This document shows positions 1 through 8,203 of a stretch of DNA of 64,000 nucleotides, one piece after another (the stretch's first letter is position 1; each line of letters opens with the position of its first letter). The notes below the pieces were generated by a model. That model was given only the letters and a program-made list of their open reading frames with translations. It had not been told where the DNA came from and ran no database searches. The position numbers were made by a program, and so were the translations under genes. The DNA comes from Belnapia arida (GTDB lineage: Bacteria; Pseudomonadota; Alphaproteobacteria; Acetobacterales; Acetobacteraceae): the NCBI RefSeq assembly GCF_016773205.1, contig NZ_JAETWB010000004.1, positions 62,001-126,000 on the forward strand. Reading direction: 5' to 3'.

Positions 1-36
1 CTAACACGCGCCCCTTTCCGCTCAGGGGCGCATCCG

Positions 37-1278
37 GTGCAACCCATCATCGGCATCGATTTCGGCACCACCAACAGCGTCGTCGCGCGTCTCCGGCCCG
101 ACGGCCGCGTCGAGGCCGCCCGCTTCCCATTCGGCGGCGAGCTGCTCGACGTCTTCCGCACCGTTCTTTGCTTCACCGCCGGGACGGGCGGCGCTCCGCG
201 CCATGCCGCCGGCCCCGCCGCCATCGAGGCCTATCTCGAGGACCCGCTGGCCAGCCGCCTCATCATGTCGATGAAGTCCTACCTCGCGCAGCGCAGCTTC
301 AGCGAGACGCGCATCCTCACGCGCAGCTTCACGCTGGAATCATTGATCGCCCAATTCCTCCGCGCGCTGCTGCCCGCCGAGCCCGGCGCCCGCATCGTCG
401 CCGGCCGTCCCGTCCGCTTCGCCGGTGACATGCCCGACGACGCGTTGGCTGAGGCACGCCTGCGCGCCGCCTTCGCCGAAGTCGGCTGGGAGGATGTCGA
501 CCTCGCCCTCGAGCCGGAAGCCGCCGGATACCGCTTCGCCCACGGCCTCGGCACGGCCGCGACCGTGCTGGTCGGCGATTTCGGCGGCGGCACCAGCGAC
601 TTCTCCGTCCTGCGCTACGAGCCGGGCGGCGTTACCGCACTCGGCCATTCGGGCGTCGGCATCGCCGGCGACAGCTTCGACTACCGCATCATCGACCATG
701 TCGTCTCGCCGCTGCTCGGCCGCAACGACAGCTACCGGGTGATGGGCAAGCCGATGCCGATTCCCGCCGCCTGGTATACCGGCTTCGCCCGCTGGCACCG
801 CCTCTCGCTGATGCGGGCGCCGCGCGTGCTGCGCGACATCGCCGAGGTCGCCCGCACCGCCGACCACCCGGAGCGGCTGCGCCACCTCATCGCGCTGATC
901 GAGGAGGAGGCCGGCTACGCCCTCTACCGTGCCGTCTCAGGCGCCAAGGCGGCGCTCTCCCAGGCCCCGCGCGCGACCCTTGCCTTCCGCCACGAGGATT
1001 TCGCGGTGGACGTGGAGATCGCGCAGGCCGATTTCGAGTCCTGGATCGCCCCCGACCTCGCCCGCCTCGGCACGGCCATCGACGCGGCGCTGGCCGAGGC
1101 CCGCCTGCCGCATGAGGCGATCGACCGCGTCTTCCTCACCGGCGGCACCTCCCTTGTCCCTGCCGTCCGCCGCCTCTTCGAGGTCCGCTTCGGCGCGGGG
1201 CGGCTGGCCGGCGGCGGCGAATTCGTCTCGGTTGCGGAGGGGCTGGCGCTGATCGGCCAGGCCCGCGCCACCGGTTGA
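37..1278 (+). CDS. Hsp70 family protein (YegD-like chaperone)
   Basis: The 413-residue product has the actin-like ATPase fold of Hsp70 proteins. Visible motifs are phosphate-1 DFGTTNS near residue 8, phosphate-2 GDFGGGTSDFS around residue 184 and the adenosine motif LTGGTSLVPAV near residue 367. It stops after the nucleotide-binding domain: there is no DnaK-type substrate-binding beta domain or lid, which is the architecture of YegD-type Hsp70s (about 450 residues in E. coli). The start is GTG, chosen because the ATPase strand begins at residue 3. The client protein is unknown and neither DnaJ nor GrpE is nearby. A cytosolic ATP-dependent chaperone role is inferred from the family. Confidence 0.88.
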   Translation: MQPIIGIDFGTTNSVVARLRPDGRVEAARFPFGGELLDVFRTVLCFTAGTGGAPRHAAGPAAIEAYLEDPLASRLIMSMKSYLAQRSFSETRILTRSFTLESLIAQFLRALLPAEPGARIVAGRPVRFAGDMPDDALAEARLRAAFAEVGWEDVDLALEPEAAGYRFAHGLGTAATVLVGDFGGGTSDFSVLRYEPGGVTALGHSGVGIAGDSFDYRIIDHVVSPLLGRNDSYRVMGKPMPIPAAWYTGFARWHRLSLMRAPRVLRDIAEVARTADHPERLRHLIALIEEEAGYALYRAVSGAKAALSQAPRATLAFRHEDFAVDVEIAQADFESWIAPDLARLGTAIDAALAEARLPHEAIDRVFLTGGTSLVPAVRRLFEVRFGAGRLAGGGEFVSVAEGLALIGQARATG

Positions 1279-1583
1279 CTGATAAGGATAATATTCCTAA
1301 TACTGTGGCTGCCATGGCCCGAAGTGCATTCGCTGAGAACCATGCCTGACCCCGCTTTAACTCCTAAATCCCTCAAACCTTCGCCTCGGTCCCAGGGTTT
1401 CTCAACTCCTTACCCCGCCGGTCCCGCCCCGGCTTGAAGCAGTTGAAGGATTTAAGCCTCGACGGCTCCACACTCCCATGGCCGGGGCAGGTCTACCTGC
1501 CCGGGCCGCCCGCCACCATGGTTCGATTTCAAAACATCGTCGGACGCGGCGAGATGCCACTTTGCAGGGATGGCAGCAGACAC
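1279..1583. other. Intergenic stretch upstream of the globin gene
   Basis: About 300 bases separate the Hsp70-like gene from the globin start. The first 30 bases are unusually AT-rich for this genome (around 1283-1305), which would suit a promoter. I could not identify a convincing FNR, NnrR or NsrR operator. An open frame runs through the right half in phase with the globin gene, but it has no family similarity that I recognise. Confidence 0.4.
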
Positions 1584-1997
1584 ATGACCCCGGAACCAGC
1601 CAACCTTGTGCAGGACAGCTTCCGCCAAGTGGTGCGAATCAAGGAAAAGGCCGCCGAGTTGTTTTATGGCCGGCTCTTCGAGACCGACCCGACCACGCCG
1701 CCGCTCTTTACTGGCAAGGACATGCGGGAGCAGGGGGCGAAACTGATGGCGACGCTCGGCATGGTGGTCGCCGGGCTCAAGCGGCCGGAGGAGATCGTGC
1801 CTGCCGCCCAGGCCCTCGCTCGCCGGCACGTCGCCTATGGCGTGACCGAGGCGCAGTACGCGACGGTCGGCGCGGCACTGCTCTGGACGCTGCGGAGGGG
1901 GCTCGGCGAGGGCTTCACGCCGGAGGTGGAGGCCGCCTGGAAGGCTGCCTACATGCTCCTCGCCGGCGTGATGATCGAGGCGGCAAACGCCGCCTGA
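1584..1997 (+). CDS. Single-domain bacterial globin
   Basis: The 137-residue product reads as a globin of the flavohaemoglobin or Vitreoscilla type without the reductase domain. Key haem-pocket positions are visible: Tyr28 (B10, in ELFYGRLF), Gln50 (E7, in MREQGAKL) and the proximal His82 (F8, in ARRHVAYG). Tyr-B10 with Gln-E7 is the pair found in NO- and O2-handling bacterial globins. The frame is open to 1434, but I start at the ATG at 1584 because the globin A helix begins right after it; the ribosome site there is weak. A cytosolic role in oxygen or nitric oxide handling is inferred from the family. No reductase partner lies next to it. Confidence 0.85.
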   Translation: MTPEPANLVQDSFRQVVRIKEKAAELFYGRLFETDPTTPPLFTGKDMREQGAKLMATLGMVVAGLKRPEEIVPAAQALARRHVAYGVTEAQYATVGAALLWTLRRGLGEGFTPEVEAAWKAAYMLLAGVMIEAANAA

Positions 1998-2001
1998 CCC
2001 T

Positions 2002-2088
2002 TCAGCCCCGGAAGCCGGCCAGGACGAAGAGAAATAGCAGGAAGCCGATGAAGGCGGTGCCCTGCAGCACATAGGCACCAGCGCTCAT
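2002..2088 (-). CDS. Possible 28-residue membrane peptide
   Basis: This micro-ORF would encode 28 residues. After a short polar N-terminus the rest forms one strongly hydrophobic helix (AFIGFLLFLFVLAG) ending in FRG. Its ATG overlaps the TGA of an upstream 19-codon micro-ORF by four bases (ATGA), an arrangement typical of translational coupling. It lies between the globin gene (opposite strand) and the 3' end of pdxJ. Size and topology resemble accessory micro-subunits of membrane complexes such as CydX, but I see no sequence evidence for that. The hydrophobic helix and the coupling are the only support. Confidence 0.4.
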   Translation of the reverse strand: MSAGAYVLQGTAFIGFLLFLFVLAGFRG

Positions 2089-2144
2089 CCGCTTGTCCTG
2101 GGGCGGGTGGCTGGGCGGGCAGCGATCGGCGTGGCGTCGGACAT
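2085..2144 (-). CDS. Possible 19-codon leader peptide
   Basis: An ATG with a reasonable ribosome site (ACGGAG five bases upstream) opens a 19-codon frame rich in Pro, Arg, Thr and Ala. It ends at a TGA that overlaps the start of the 28-residue membrane peptide by four bases. It could be a coupling leader with no product function. It is too short to assign to any family. Confidence 0.3.
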   Translation of the reverse strand: MSDATPIAARPATRPRTSG

Positions 2145-2221
2145 GATAAGGCTCCGTTTTGGAGTGACCTGCCACTTACCCAGCAGCCCGCATGCCATGC
2201 ATTTTGCAGTTACGCCTGCGG

Positions 2222-2956
2222 TCAGACTCCGCCGCGCGCCTCGGCGATCTGCTCCTTCATCTGGCGGATGACGGCTGGCATGCCCTCGAAGACGCTCTGA
2301 CTGATGAGAAAATGGCCGATGCTGACCTCCACCACCTCCGGCATGGCGGCGATGGGCGGCAGCGTCTCGTAGGAAAGCCCGTGTCCGGCATGGCAGGCCA
2401 GCCCGGCTGCCGCCGCAGCCGCCGCACCCTGGCGCAATCTTGCAAGATGCAATCCCCGTTCTGCGGGAGGTGCGTCGGCATAGGCCCCGGTGTGCAACTC
2501 AACGGCCTGCGCCCCCATCCGGGCGGCGGCCTCGATCTGCCGCGCATCCGCCTCGACGAAGACCGAAACTTCGATCCCCGTCCCGGCCAGCCGGGCGATC
2601 GCATCCTGCAAGGGCCGGCCCGCGGCGATCACGTCGAGCCCGCCCTCCGTCGTCAGCTCCTGGCGCTTCTCGGGGACGATGCAGCAGGCGGGTGGCCGCA
2701 GGCGGAGCGCGATTCCGACCATCTCCTCCGTCGCCGCCATCTCGAAATTCAGCCGCGTCGCCACCTCGGCCGAGACGCGCTCCAGGTCCCGGTCGCGGAC
2801 GTGGCGACGGTCCTCGCGCAGATGCATGGTGATGCCATCCGCTCCGGCCGCCATGGCGATGCGCGCCGCCTCCACCGGGCAGGGAAAGCTGCCGCCGCGG
2901 GCATTCCTGAGCGTCGCCACATGGTCGATGTTCACGGAGAGGCGCATCGGCGTCAT
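2222..2956 (-). CDS. pdxJ: Pyridoxine 5'-phosphate synthase PdxJ
   Basis: PdxJ condenses 1-deoxy-D-xylulose 5-phosphate with 3-amino-2-oxopropyl phosphate, the PdxA product, to form pyridoxine 5'-phosphate. The 244-residue length fits the family. The N-terminal phosphate-site motif RLSVNIDHVATLRNARGG, the HLREDRRH segment, the NFEMA segment with its catalytic glutamate and the late GHGLSYE segment are all visible. The start ATG overlaps the pdxA stop by four bases, so the consecutive enzymes of the DXP-dependent B6 pathway are translationally coupled. An ATG nine bases further in is a possible alternative start. Confidence 0.97.
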   Translation of the reverse strand: MTPMRLSVNIDHVATLRNARGGSFPCPVEAARIAMAAGADGITMHLREDRRHVRDRDLERVSAEVATRLNFEMAATEEMVGIALRLRPPACCIVPEKRQELTTEGGLDVIAAGRPLQDAIARLAGTGIEVSVFVEADARQIEAAARMGAQAVELHTGAYADAPPAERGLHLARLRQGAAAAAAAGLACHAGHGLSYETLPPIAAMPEVVEVSIGHFLISQSVFEGMPAVIRQMKEQIAEARGGV

Positions 2957-3948
2957 GGGCTGGCTTTCCTGCGATGAGTGGCGATCTCGGCGGCCAGCCG
3001 GAGCGCGGCGATGAGGCTGCCCGGATCGGCCAGGCCTTGCCCGGCGATGTCGAGCGCCGTGCCATGGTCCGGGCTGGTGCGGACGATGGATAGGCCGAGG
3101 GTGACGTTCACCCCGCCCGCCATGTCGAGCGTCTTGATCGGGATCAGCGCCTGGTCGTGATAGAGGCCGAGCGCCACGTCATAGCCTGGCCGCGCCTTGG
3201 CGGTGAACATCGTGTCCGGCGGGATGGGCCCGCGCGCGTCGATCCCCTCGGCCCGCAGCATGGCGACGGCCGGGGCCACGATGTCGCGGTCCTCGGTGCC
3301 GATGGTGGCGTCCTCGCCCGCATGCGGGTTGAGCCCGGCGATGGCGATGCGGGGCGCGGCGATGCCGAAATCCTGCCGCAGCCCCGCCGCCGTCAGACGT
3401 GCTGTCTCGGCGATGAGCGCCGGGGTGAGCCGGGCGATGGCCTGCCGCAGCGGTTCATGGATCGTCACCGGCACCACCCTGAGCTCCGGGCAGGCGAGCA
3501 GCATCACCGGCGGCCGGCCGGTGCCGGCGATCTCGGCCAGGTACTCGGTATGGCCGGGATGGGCGAAGCCGGCGGCGTAGAGGGCGGATTTCTGGATCGG
3601 GTTGGTCACCACGCCGGCGGCGCGGCCGGCCTTCGACAGCGCCACCGCCTCGTCGATGGCGGCGATGACGGCCGGGGCATTGGCCGCATCCAGCCGGCCC
3701 GGAACGGCGGGGCGGGGGAGGGGCCGGTGCAGCACAGGCAGCGCCTCGGCGAAGGCCTCGCGTGCCTCCTCCGGCGCGGCGATGCGACGGACCGGGACGC
3801 CCCCGATCCGGTTTGCATCGTCGATCAGGAAGAAGGCCGGGCCGGTGGCACGCAGCGCGGCCCAAGCGCCGGCGGCGATCTCGCCGCCGATGCCGGCGGG
3901 CTCGCCCATCGTCAGGGCCAAGGGGGCGAGGTCCGGGGGCGTGTCCAT
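2953..3948 (-). CDS. pdxA: 4-hydroxythreonine-4-phosphate dehydrogenase PdxA
   Basis: PdxA oxidises 4-phosphohydroxy-L-threonine with NAD; the product decarboxylates to 3-amino-2-oxopropyl phosphate for PdxJ. The 331-residue protein carries GEPAGIGGEI at the N-terminus, the HPGHTEYLAE metal-site motif, GLNPHAGE, and the C-terminal YHDQALIPIKTL and TSPDHGTALDIAG motifs. These match biosynthetic PdxA rather than the PdxA2 paralogues. It lies 37 bases downstream of a peptide-type binding protein gene and overlaps pdxJ by four bases. In many Proteobacteria pdxA sits by ksgA instead, so this placement is less usual. Confidence 0.97.
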   Translation of the reverse strand: MDTPPDLAPLALTMGEPAGIGGEIAAGAWAALRATGPAFFLIDDANRIGGVPVRRIAAPEEAREAFAEALPVLHRPLPRPAVPGRLDAANAPAVIAAIDEAVALSKAGRAAGVVTNPIQKSALYAAGFAHPGHTEYLAEIAGTGRPPVMLLACPELRVVPVTIHEPLRQAIARLTPALIAETARLTAAGLRQDFGIAAPRIAIAGLNPHAGEDATIGTEDRDIVAPAVAMLRAEGIDARGPIPPDTMFTAKARPGYDVALGLYHDQALIPIKTLDMAGGVNVTLGLSIVRTSPDHGTALDIAGQGLADPGSLIAALRLAAEIATHRRKASP

Positions 3949-3985
3949 GCCCCCGATGTAGTCGGCCTTGTGGCTCCTGCCCAGG

Positions 3986-5572
3986 TCAGCGCGCCCGCTC
4001 GATGTTCCAGATCACCGGGAAGCCGAAATCGATCACGCCGCGTAGCTCCGCCCGCCACACCGCCGGGGCCTGGAACTGCCCGTCGAGCGGGAAGGTGACG
4101 TTCTCGATGGAAAGCCGCTGCAACTCCGCCGCCAGCTCGCGCCGCTTCGAGGGATCGCTCTCGGCGGCGAAGCGGTCGAGCACCGGCGTCATCTCCGGCA
4201 CGCAATAGCCCCAGGGCTGGTTGTTCGAGCAGTTGTAGCCGATGCCCATGTTGGAGAGCGGGTCGGCCATGTCGAAGCCGGTATAGACCACCGAGATGAG
4301 GTTCCAGCCGCCCTCGGCGATCGGCTGCCGCCCGACCCAGCGCTGCGCCAGCGAGGACCAGTCGGAGGCCTGGACATCGAGGTTGAAGCCGGCGCGCTTC
4401 AGCCGGTCGATGACGACGAGCGCCATCGGGTTGATGAGCGCGCTGTCGGCCGGCTGGAGATAGACGATGCGCTCGTTGTTGTAGCCGGCCTCGCGCAACA
4501 GGGCGCGGGCGCGGTCGAGGCTCGGCCTGCGGATGGCCTCGCCACCGGCATCGGTGCTGTAGCGCGTGCCGCAGAGATAGACCGACACGCAGTTCGGGTC
4601 CGCCATCCCCTCCGGCAGGCCGTGGCTGGCGACGATCTCCTCGCGGTCGAGCGCCGCCTGCAGGGCACGCCGCATCGGCAGCCGGTCGAAGGGCGGGAGG
4701 TAGTGGTTGATGCTGACGCCGCCGACGATATGCGCGATGCCGCCGGGACGGGCGATGACGAGGTTCCGGTCGCGGCGGAAATTCGCCAGGTAGTCGATCG
4801 GCGCATATTCCAGGTAGTCCACCTCGCCGCGGGTGATGGCCGCGGCGCGGAGGGCGATGTCGGGCAGGGTGACGAATTCGACGCGCTCGATCTTCACCAC
4901 CTTGCCGCCGGCGAGGCCATCGGCCGGCTCGGCGCGCGGCACGTAGCGCGGGTTGCGCCGGAAGAAGGTGCGCTCGCCCGGCACCCATTCCTCCTTGATG
5001 AAGAGGTAGGGCCCGCTGCCGACGACCTCGGCCACCGGCTGCGTCGGCGGCGTTGCCGAGGCGATGCGCGCCGGCATGATGAAGGGCACGTGCACGCTCG
5101 GCTTACCGAGCGCATCGATCACGCCGCCGAAGGGTTTTGCGAGACGCAGCACGAAGCGGTTCGGTGCTTCGACCTGGAAATCTTGCGTTGCGGCGATCAG
5201 CCGCCGGCCGATCGCATCCCGCGCCCCCCAGCGCTTGACCGAGGCGATGACGTCATCGGCCGTGACCGGCGTGCCGTCGCTGAACTCAAGGCCGGGGCGG
5301 AGGGTGAAGGTCCAGGCGAGCCGGTCCTCGCTGACCTGCCAGCCTTCCAGCATCTGCGGCCGGTACTCGCCCTTGCCGTCCATGGCGACGAGCGTGTCAT
5401 AGACCATGTAGGCGAAGTTGCGGGTGACGAAGGAGGGGCTGGCGATCGGGTCGAGGTTCTGCAGCCCGACATTGAGGACGAGGCGCAGCGGCCGCTCGCG
5501 CGGCTGCGCGGCGGCGGAGAGGGCGAGGGCGGAGCCGGCAACAAGGCCGAGCAGGAAGCGGCGCAGCATCAT
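3986..5572 (-). CDS. ABC transporter substrate-binding protein, peptide/nickel type (SBP_bac_5)
   Basis: The 528-residue product is a family 5 extracytoplasmic solute-binding protein, a class that binds di- and oligopeptides, nickel or opines. It has an arginine-rich signal peptide (MMLRRFLLGLVAGSALALSAAAQ) with a probable AAA-Q cleavage site, then the family pattern NVGLQNLDPIASPS and WTFTLRPGLEFSDGTPVTADD. The frame is open further upstream, but the ATG at 5572 is favoured: it directly precedes the signal peptide, has a GGAG site and starts 4 bases after the deacetylase stop. No permease or ATPase genes are adjacent, so it is an orphan receptor or works with distant components. Confidence 0.9.
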   Translation of the reverse strand: MMLRRFLLGLVAGSALALSAAAQPRERPLRLVLNVGLQNLDPIASPSFVTRNFAYMVYDTLVAMDGKGEYRPQMLEGWQVSEDRLAWTFTLRPGLEFSDGTPVTADDVIASVKRWGARDAIGRRLIAATQDFQVEAPNRFVLRLAKPFGGVIDALGKPSVHVPFIMPARIASATPPTQPVAEVVGSGPYLFIKEEWVPGERTFFRRNPRYVPRAEPADGLAGGKVVKIERVEFVTLPDIALRAAAITRGEVDYLEYAPIDYLANFRRDRNLVIARPGGIAHIVGGVSINHYLPPFDRLPMRRALQAALDREEIVASHGLPEGMADPNCVSVYLCGTRYSTDAGGEAIRRPSLDRARALLREAGYNNERIVYLQPADSALINPMALVVIDRLKRAGFNLDVQASDWSSLAQRWVGRQPIAEGGWNLISVVYTGFDMADPLSNMGIGYNCSNNQPWGYCVPEMTPVLDRFAAESDPSKRRELAAELQRLSIENVTFPLDGQFQAPAVWRAELRGVIDFGFPVIWNIERAR

Positions 5573-5576
5573 CGTC

Positions 5577-6407
5577 TCACTCCGCCTCGTGCGCGGCCGA
5601 CCAGGCCTCGGCGACCTCGGTGCCTGTCGCGAACCACACATCGGGGAAGGTCTTGATCCATTGGATCATCTCGCGCAGCAGCGCGACGCGGCTCGGCCGG
5701 CCGCTGACCTGCGGGTGCATCACCAGGTTGTAGAGCCCGCCCCAGCGGTAGATCTCGCGGAACTCCTCCTGGAAGATCTCGCGGATATGGCTGTTGGGGA
5801 AGATCGGCCGCGGCGACTTGATCGAGAACAGCGCATGCGGCGCGTCGTCCAGGCTCCAGTGCCAGGGCAGCTCGATCGGGCCGGGGCTGCCGTCCGGCAT
5901 GACGTGGCGGTAGGGGTTGATGTGGTCGAGCAGGGAGCTGTCGTAGAGGAAGTCGTGCTTCTTCAGCAGCCGGATGAGGTTGTCGCTGGTCTCGCCGGCC
6001 GGCGAGCGGTAGCCGCGCGGGACGACGCCGAGGGTGCGCTTCAGCGCCTCGAGGCCTTTCTCCATCTCCTCGACCTCCTTGTCGGGAAAGGCCGGGTCGA
6101 TCCAGCTGTGCGAGTAGCTGTGATGCGCGATCTCGTGTCCCTCGCGCAGGATCATCTCGGCCCGCGCGGTGTGATTCTCCGCGGTCCAGCCGACGACGAA
6201 GAAGGTGGCCTTCACCCCCTCCTGCCGCAGCACCTCGAGGATCATCGGCACGCCGACCTTGGCGCCATAGGCGCCCTGGCTGAGGATGCCGGGGCGGCGG
6301 GCATTCTCCGGGTCGCGCGAGAGCCAGAGCGTCTCCGCATCGAAGTCGAAGGTCAGCATCACCGCGACCTTGGCGCCGCCCGGCCAGTTCACCTTCATGT
6401 CGATCAT
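5577..6407 (-). CDS. Polysaccharide deacetylase family protein (NodB fold, HpPgdA-like)
   Basis: The roughly 276-residue product has the NodB homology domain of CE4 deacetylases. The catalytic-base motif FDFDAET, the metal-binding motif HHSYSH and the third motif RSPAGE are present. The sequence resembles the Helicobacter pylori PgdA-like subgroup, whose members act on peptidoglycan or on cyclic amides and imides; no signal peptide is visible, so a cytosolic substrate is more likely. The start MIDMKVNW is preferred over an upstream Met because it follows the stop of the upstream SDR and has a GGGGCGA site. Four bases separate it from the binding-protein gene, so the two are probably cotranslated. 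Confidence 0.87.
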   Translation of the reverse strand: MIDMKVNWPGGAKVAVMLTFDFDAETLWLSRDPENARRPGILSQGAYGAKVGVPMILEVLRQEGVKATFFVVGWTAENHTARAEMILREGHEIAHHSYSHSWIDPAFPDKEVEEMEKGLEALKRTLGVVPRGYRSPAGETSDNLIRLLKKHDFLYDSSLLDHINPYRHVMPDGSPGPIELPWHWSLDDAPHALFSIKSPRPIFPNSHIREIFQEEFREIYRWGGLYNLVMHPQVSGRPSRVALLREMIQWIKTFPDVWFATGTEVAEAWSAAHEAE

Positions 6408-6427
6408 CGGTCGCCCCTTCGGTGGTT

Positions 6428-7207
6428 TCAGCCAGCCTCGCGCGGCGGATGCCGTGCCGCAAGCCACCCTCCGTCGACGGCGATCACCTGCCCCGCGACA
6501 TAGGCGGCATCCGCCGAAGCGAGGAAGGCGATGACGGCCGCCACCTCCTCGGGCTTTCCGGCACGGCGCAGCGGCGTCGGCTCCAGTACGGCGCGACGGT
6601 AATAGTCGCTGCCGAGATGCCCCTCGGTCATCGCCGTCTCGATGACGCCGGGGGCGACGGCATTGACGAGGATGCCCTCCGGCGCCAGCTCGCCCGCCAG
6701 CTGGCGCGTCATCTGGGCGATGCCGGCCTTGGCGACGGCATAGGCGGTGGTGCCGGGATAGCCCGCGATGCCGAAGGTGGAGGAGACGGAAACGATCCGC
6801 CCGCCCGGCCGCGCCAGATGCGGAATGGCGGCGCGCGTCAGCCGCAGCACCGAGGTCAGGTTGGTCTCTATGAAGCGCTCGAGAAGGTCGTCATCCGAGT
6901 CCAGCAGCGGCTTCGAGCCGCCGATGCCGGCATTGTTGACCAGGATGTCGAGCCGGCCGAAGGCATCGAGTGCGGTATCGACCACCGCCTCGCCCGCGCC
7001 CCGCGCGGCGAGGTCGATGCGCAGCCCGACGCCGCCCAGCGCCTCGGCCCGCGCCATCACCTCCGGCGCCCGGTCGGCGAGCAGGACCTGGGCCCCCTCC
7101 TCGGCCAGCCGCGCCGCGGTGGCGGCGCCGATGCCGCGCGCGGCGCCGGTGACGATGGCGGCACGGCCGGCGAAGCGTCCGGTGGTGTCAGGCAAGCCGG
7201 CCTCCAT
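6428..7207 (-). CDS. SDR family oxidoreductase (classical)
   Basis: This 259-residue protein is a classical short-chain dehydrogenase. It has the cofactor motif TGAARGIG, the NNAG motif (LVNNAGIG), the catalytic Ser in VSVSSTFG and the YAVAK active-site pair, then the VNAVAPGVIET segment. The start is placed at the ATG 11 residues before the Rossmann strand, overlapping the upstream SDR gene by 20 bases. Substrate is unknown. Position in the run of SDR, SDR, deacetylase and binding protein suggests a shared catabolic unit. Confidence 0.9.
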   Translation of the reverse strand: MEAGLPDTTGRFAGRAAIVTGAARGIGAATAARLAEEGAQVLLADRAPEVMARAEALGGVGLRIDLAARGAGEAVVDTALDAFGRLDILVNNAGIGGSKPLLDSDDDLLERFIETNLTSVLRLTRAAIPHLARPGGRIVSVSSTFGIAGYPGTTAYAVAKAGIAQMTRQLAGELAPEGILVNAVAPGVIETAMTEGHLGSDYYRRAVLEPTPLRRAGKPEEVAAVIAFLASADAAYVAGQVIAVDGGWLAARHPPREAG

Positions 7208-7952
7208 CGACGGGGAGCGCGACGCCGGTGACGAAGCCGGCCTCGGCGCTGAGCAGGAAGAGCACGGCATCCGCCACCTCATCTGCACGGCCGAAGCGGC
7301 CGAGCGGGTGGCGGGCACGGAAGACGGCCTCGCGCGCGGCGCGGGCCGCCGGATCGCCGGCGCTGGCGAAGGTTTCCTCCAGCATCGGCGTCTCGATCGA
7401 GCCGGGGCAGACGCAGTTGACGCGGATGCCCTCCGGCGCATGGGCCACGGCGAGGCTGCGCGTCAGCAGCACCACCGCGCCCTTGCTCGCCGAATAGGCT
7501 GGCATGGTGGGCGAGCCGACCAGCCCCGCCGCCGAGGAGAAGGCGACCATCGCCCCGCCGCCGGCCTCGCGCATCAGCGGGAAGGCGGCGCGCGCGGCAA
7601 GCCAGGTGCCCTTCACGTTGACGGCGAAGAGCCGGTCCCATTCCGTCTCCTCCACCTCGGTTACCGGGCGGACGGGGCCGAGCATGCCGGCCGCCGTCAC
7701 CAGCAGGCGGAGCGGGCCGAGGCTCGCCGCCCGCGCCACGGCTGCGTCGACATCGGCGGCGCTGGAGGCATCGCCGGCCAGGGTGAGGGCGCCAGGGCAT
7801 TGCGCCGCGGTCTCGGCGAGGCCTGTCGCGTCGCGGTCGAAGAGCATCAGCCGCGCCCCCTCGCCCGCCAGGCCGATGGCGGTAGCGCGGCCGAGGCCGG
7901 AGGCGGCGCCGGTGACGAGGGCCACCTGGCCGGTGAAGCGGTCGGGCCTCAT
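7188..7952 (-). CDS. SDR family oxidoreductase (classical)
   Basis: This 254-residue short-chain dehydrogenase has TGAASGLG near residue 15, the VTAAGML variant in place of NNAG, the catalytic Ser in VAFSSAAGL, YSASK, and VNCVCPGSIETPM. An acidic residue after the second strand (FDRD) favours NAD over NADP. The C-terminal FVTGVALPVDGG is typical of this family. Its start overlaps by four bases (ATGA) the end of a short remnant ORF and it overlaps the next SDR by 20 bases. Substrate is not inferable. Confidence 0.9.
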   Translation of the reverse strand: MRPDRFTGQVALVTGAASGLGRATAIGLAGEGARLMLFDRDATGLAETAAQCPGALTLAGDASSAADVDAAVARAASLGPLRLLVTAAGMLGPVRPVTEVEETEWDRLFAVNVKGTWLAARAAFPLMREAGGGAMVAFSSAAGLVGSPTMPAYSASKGAVVLLTRSLAVAHAPEGIRVNCVCPGSIETPMLEETFASAGDPAARAAREAVFRARHPLGRFGRADEVADAVLFLLSAEAGFVTGVALPVDGGRLA

Positions 7953-8074
7953 GCCGGTAGCCTCCGGCAGGCGGCCTGCCCGCCGGGCGCTGCGACGCTG
8001 CGATGGTTGAAGGCGTGGGGGATCATGTCCCGCCGCCCCGCCAGGCCCGTGCCGACCACGACAACCTCATGCAT
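7949..8074 (-). pseudogene. 41-codon remnant with an FAD/NAD-type nucleotide-binding start
   Basis: A short frame starts at an ATG with a purine-rich GGGAG site and encodes MHEVVVVGTGLAG, which is the classic beta-alpha-beta start (GxGxxG) of FAD-dependent oxidoreductases. After those 13 residues the sequence switches to arginine- and alanine-rich text with no family character and ends at a TGA that overlaps the next SDR start (ATGA). The simplest reading is the 5' stub of a flavoprotein gene whose body was deleted, kept because it couples translation to the SDR gene. It could also be a genuine small ORF. Confidence 0.45.
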
Positions 8075-8203
8075 CCCCCATCTCCCGCGCCGATGAGCGG
8101 GCCAAGCTAAGCAGCCGCGGCCCGCCCCGGCTGGCCGGGGCCTTGCGCGCCGGCCGACGAAGGGGGAAGAGCATCGCCAAATCCTCGCCGGGAGAGACCG
8201 TCC

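Noticed and set aside
1434-1583. A 50-codon N-terminal extension of the globin
   Set aside because: The residues have no similarity to globins and no better ribosome site; kept only as a note on the open frame.
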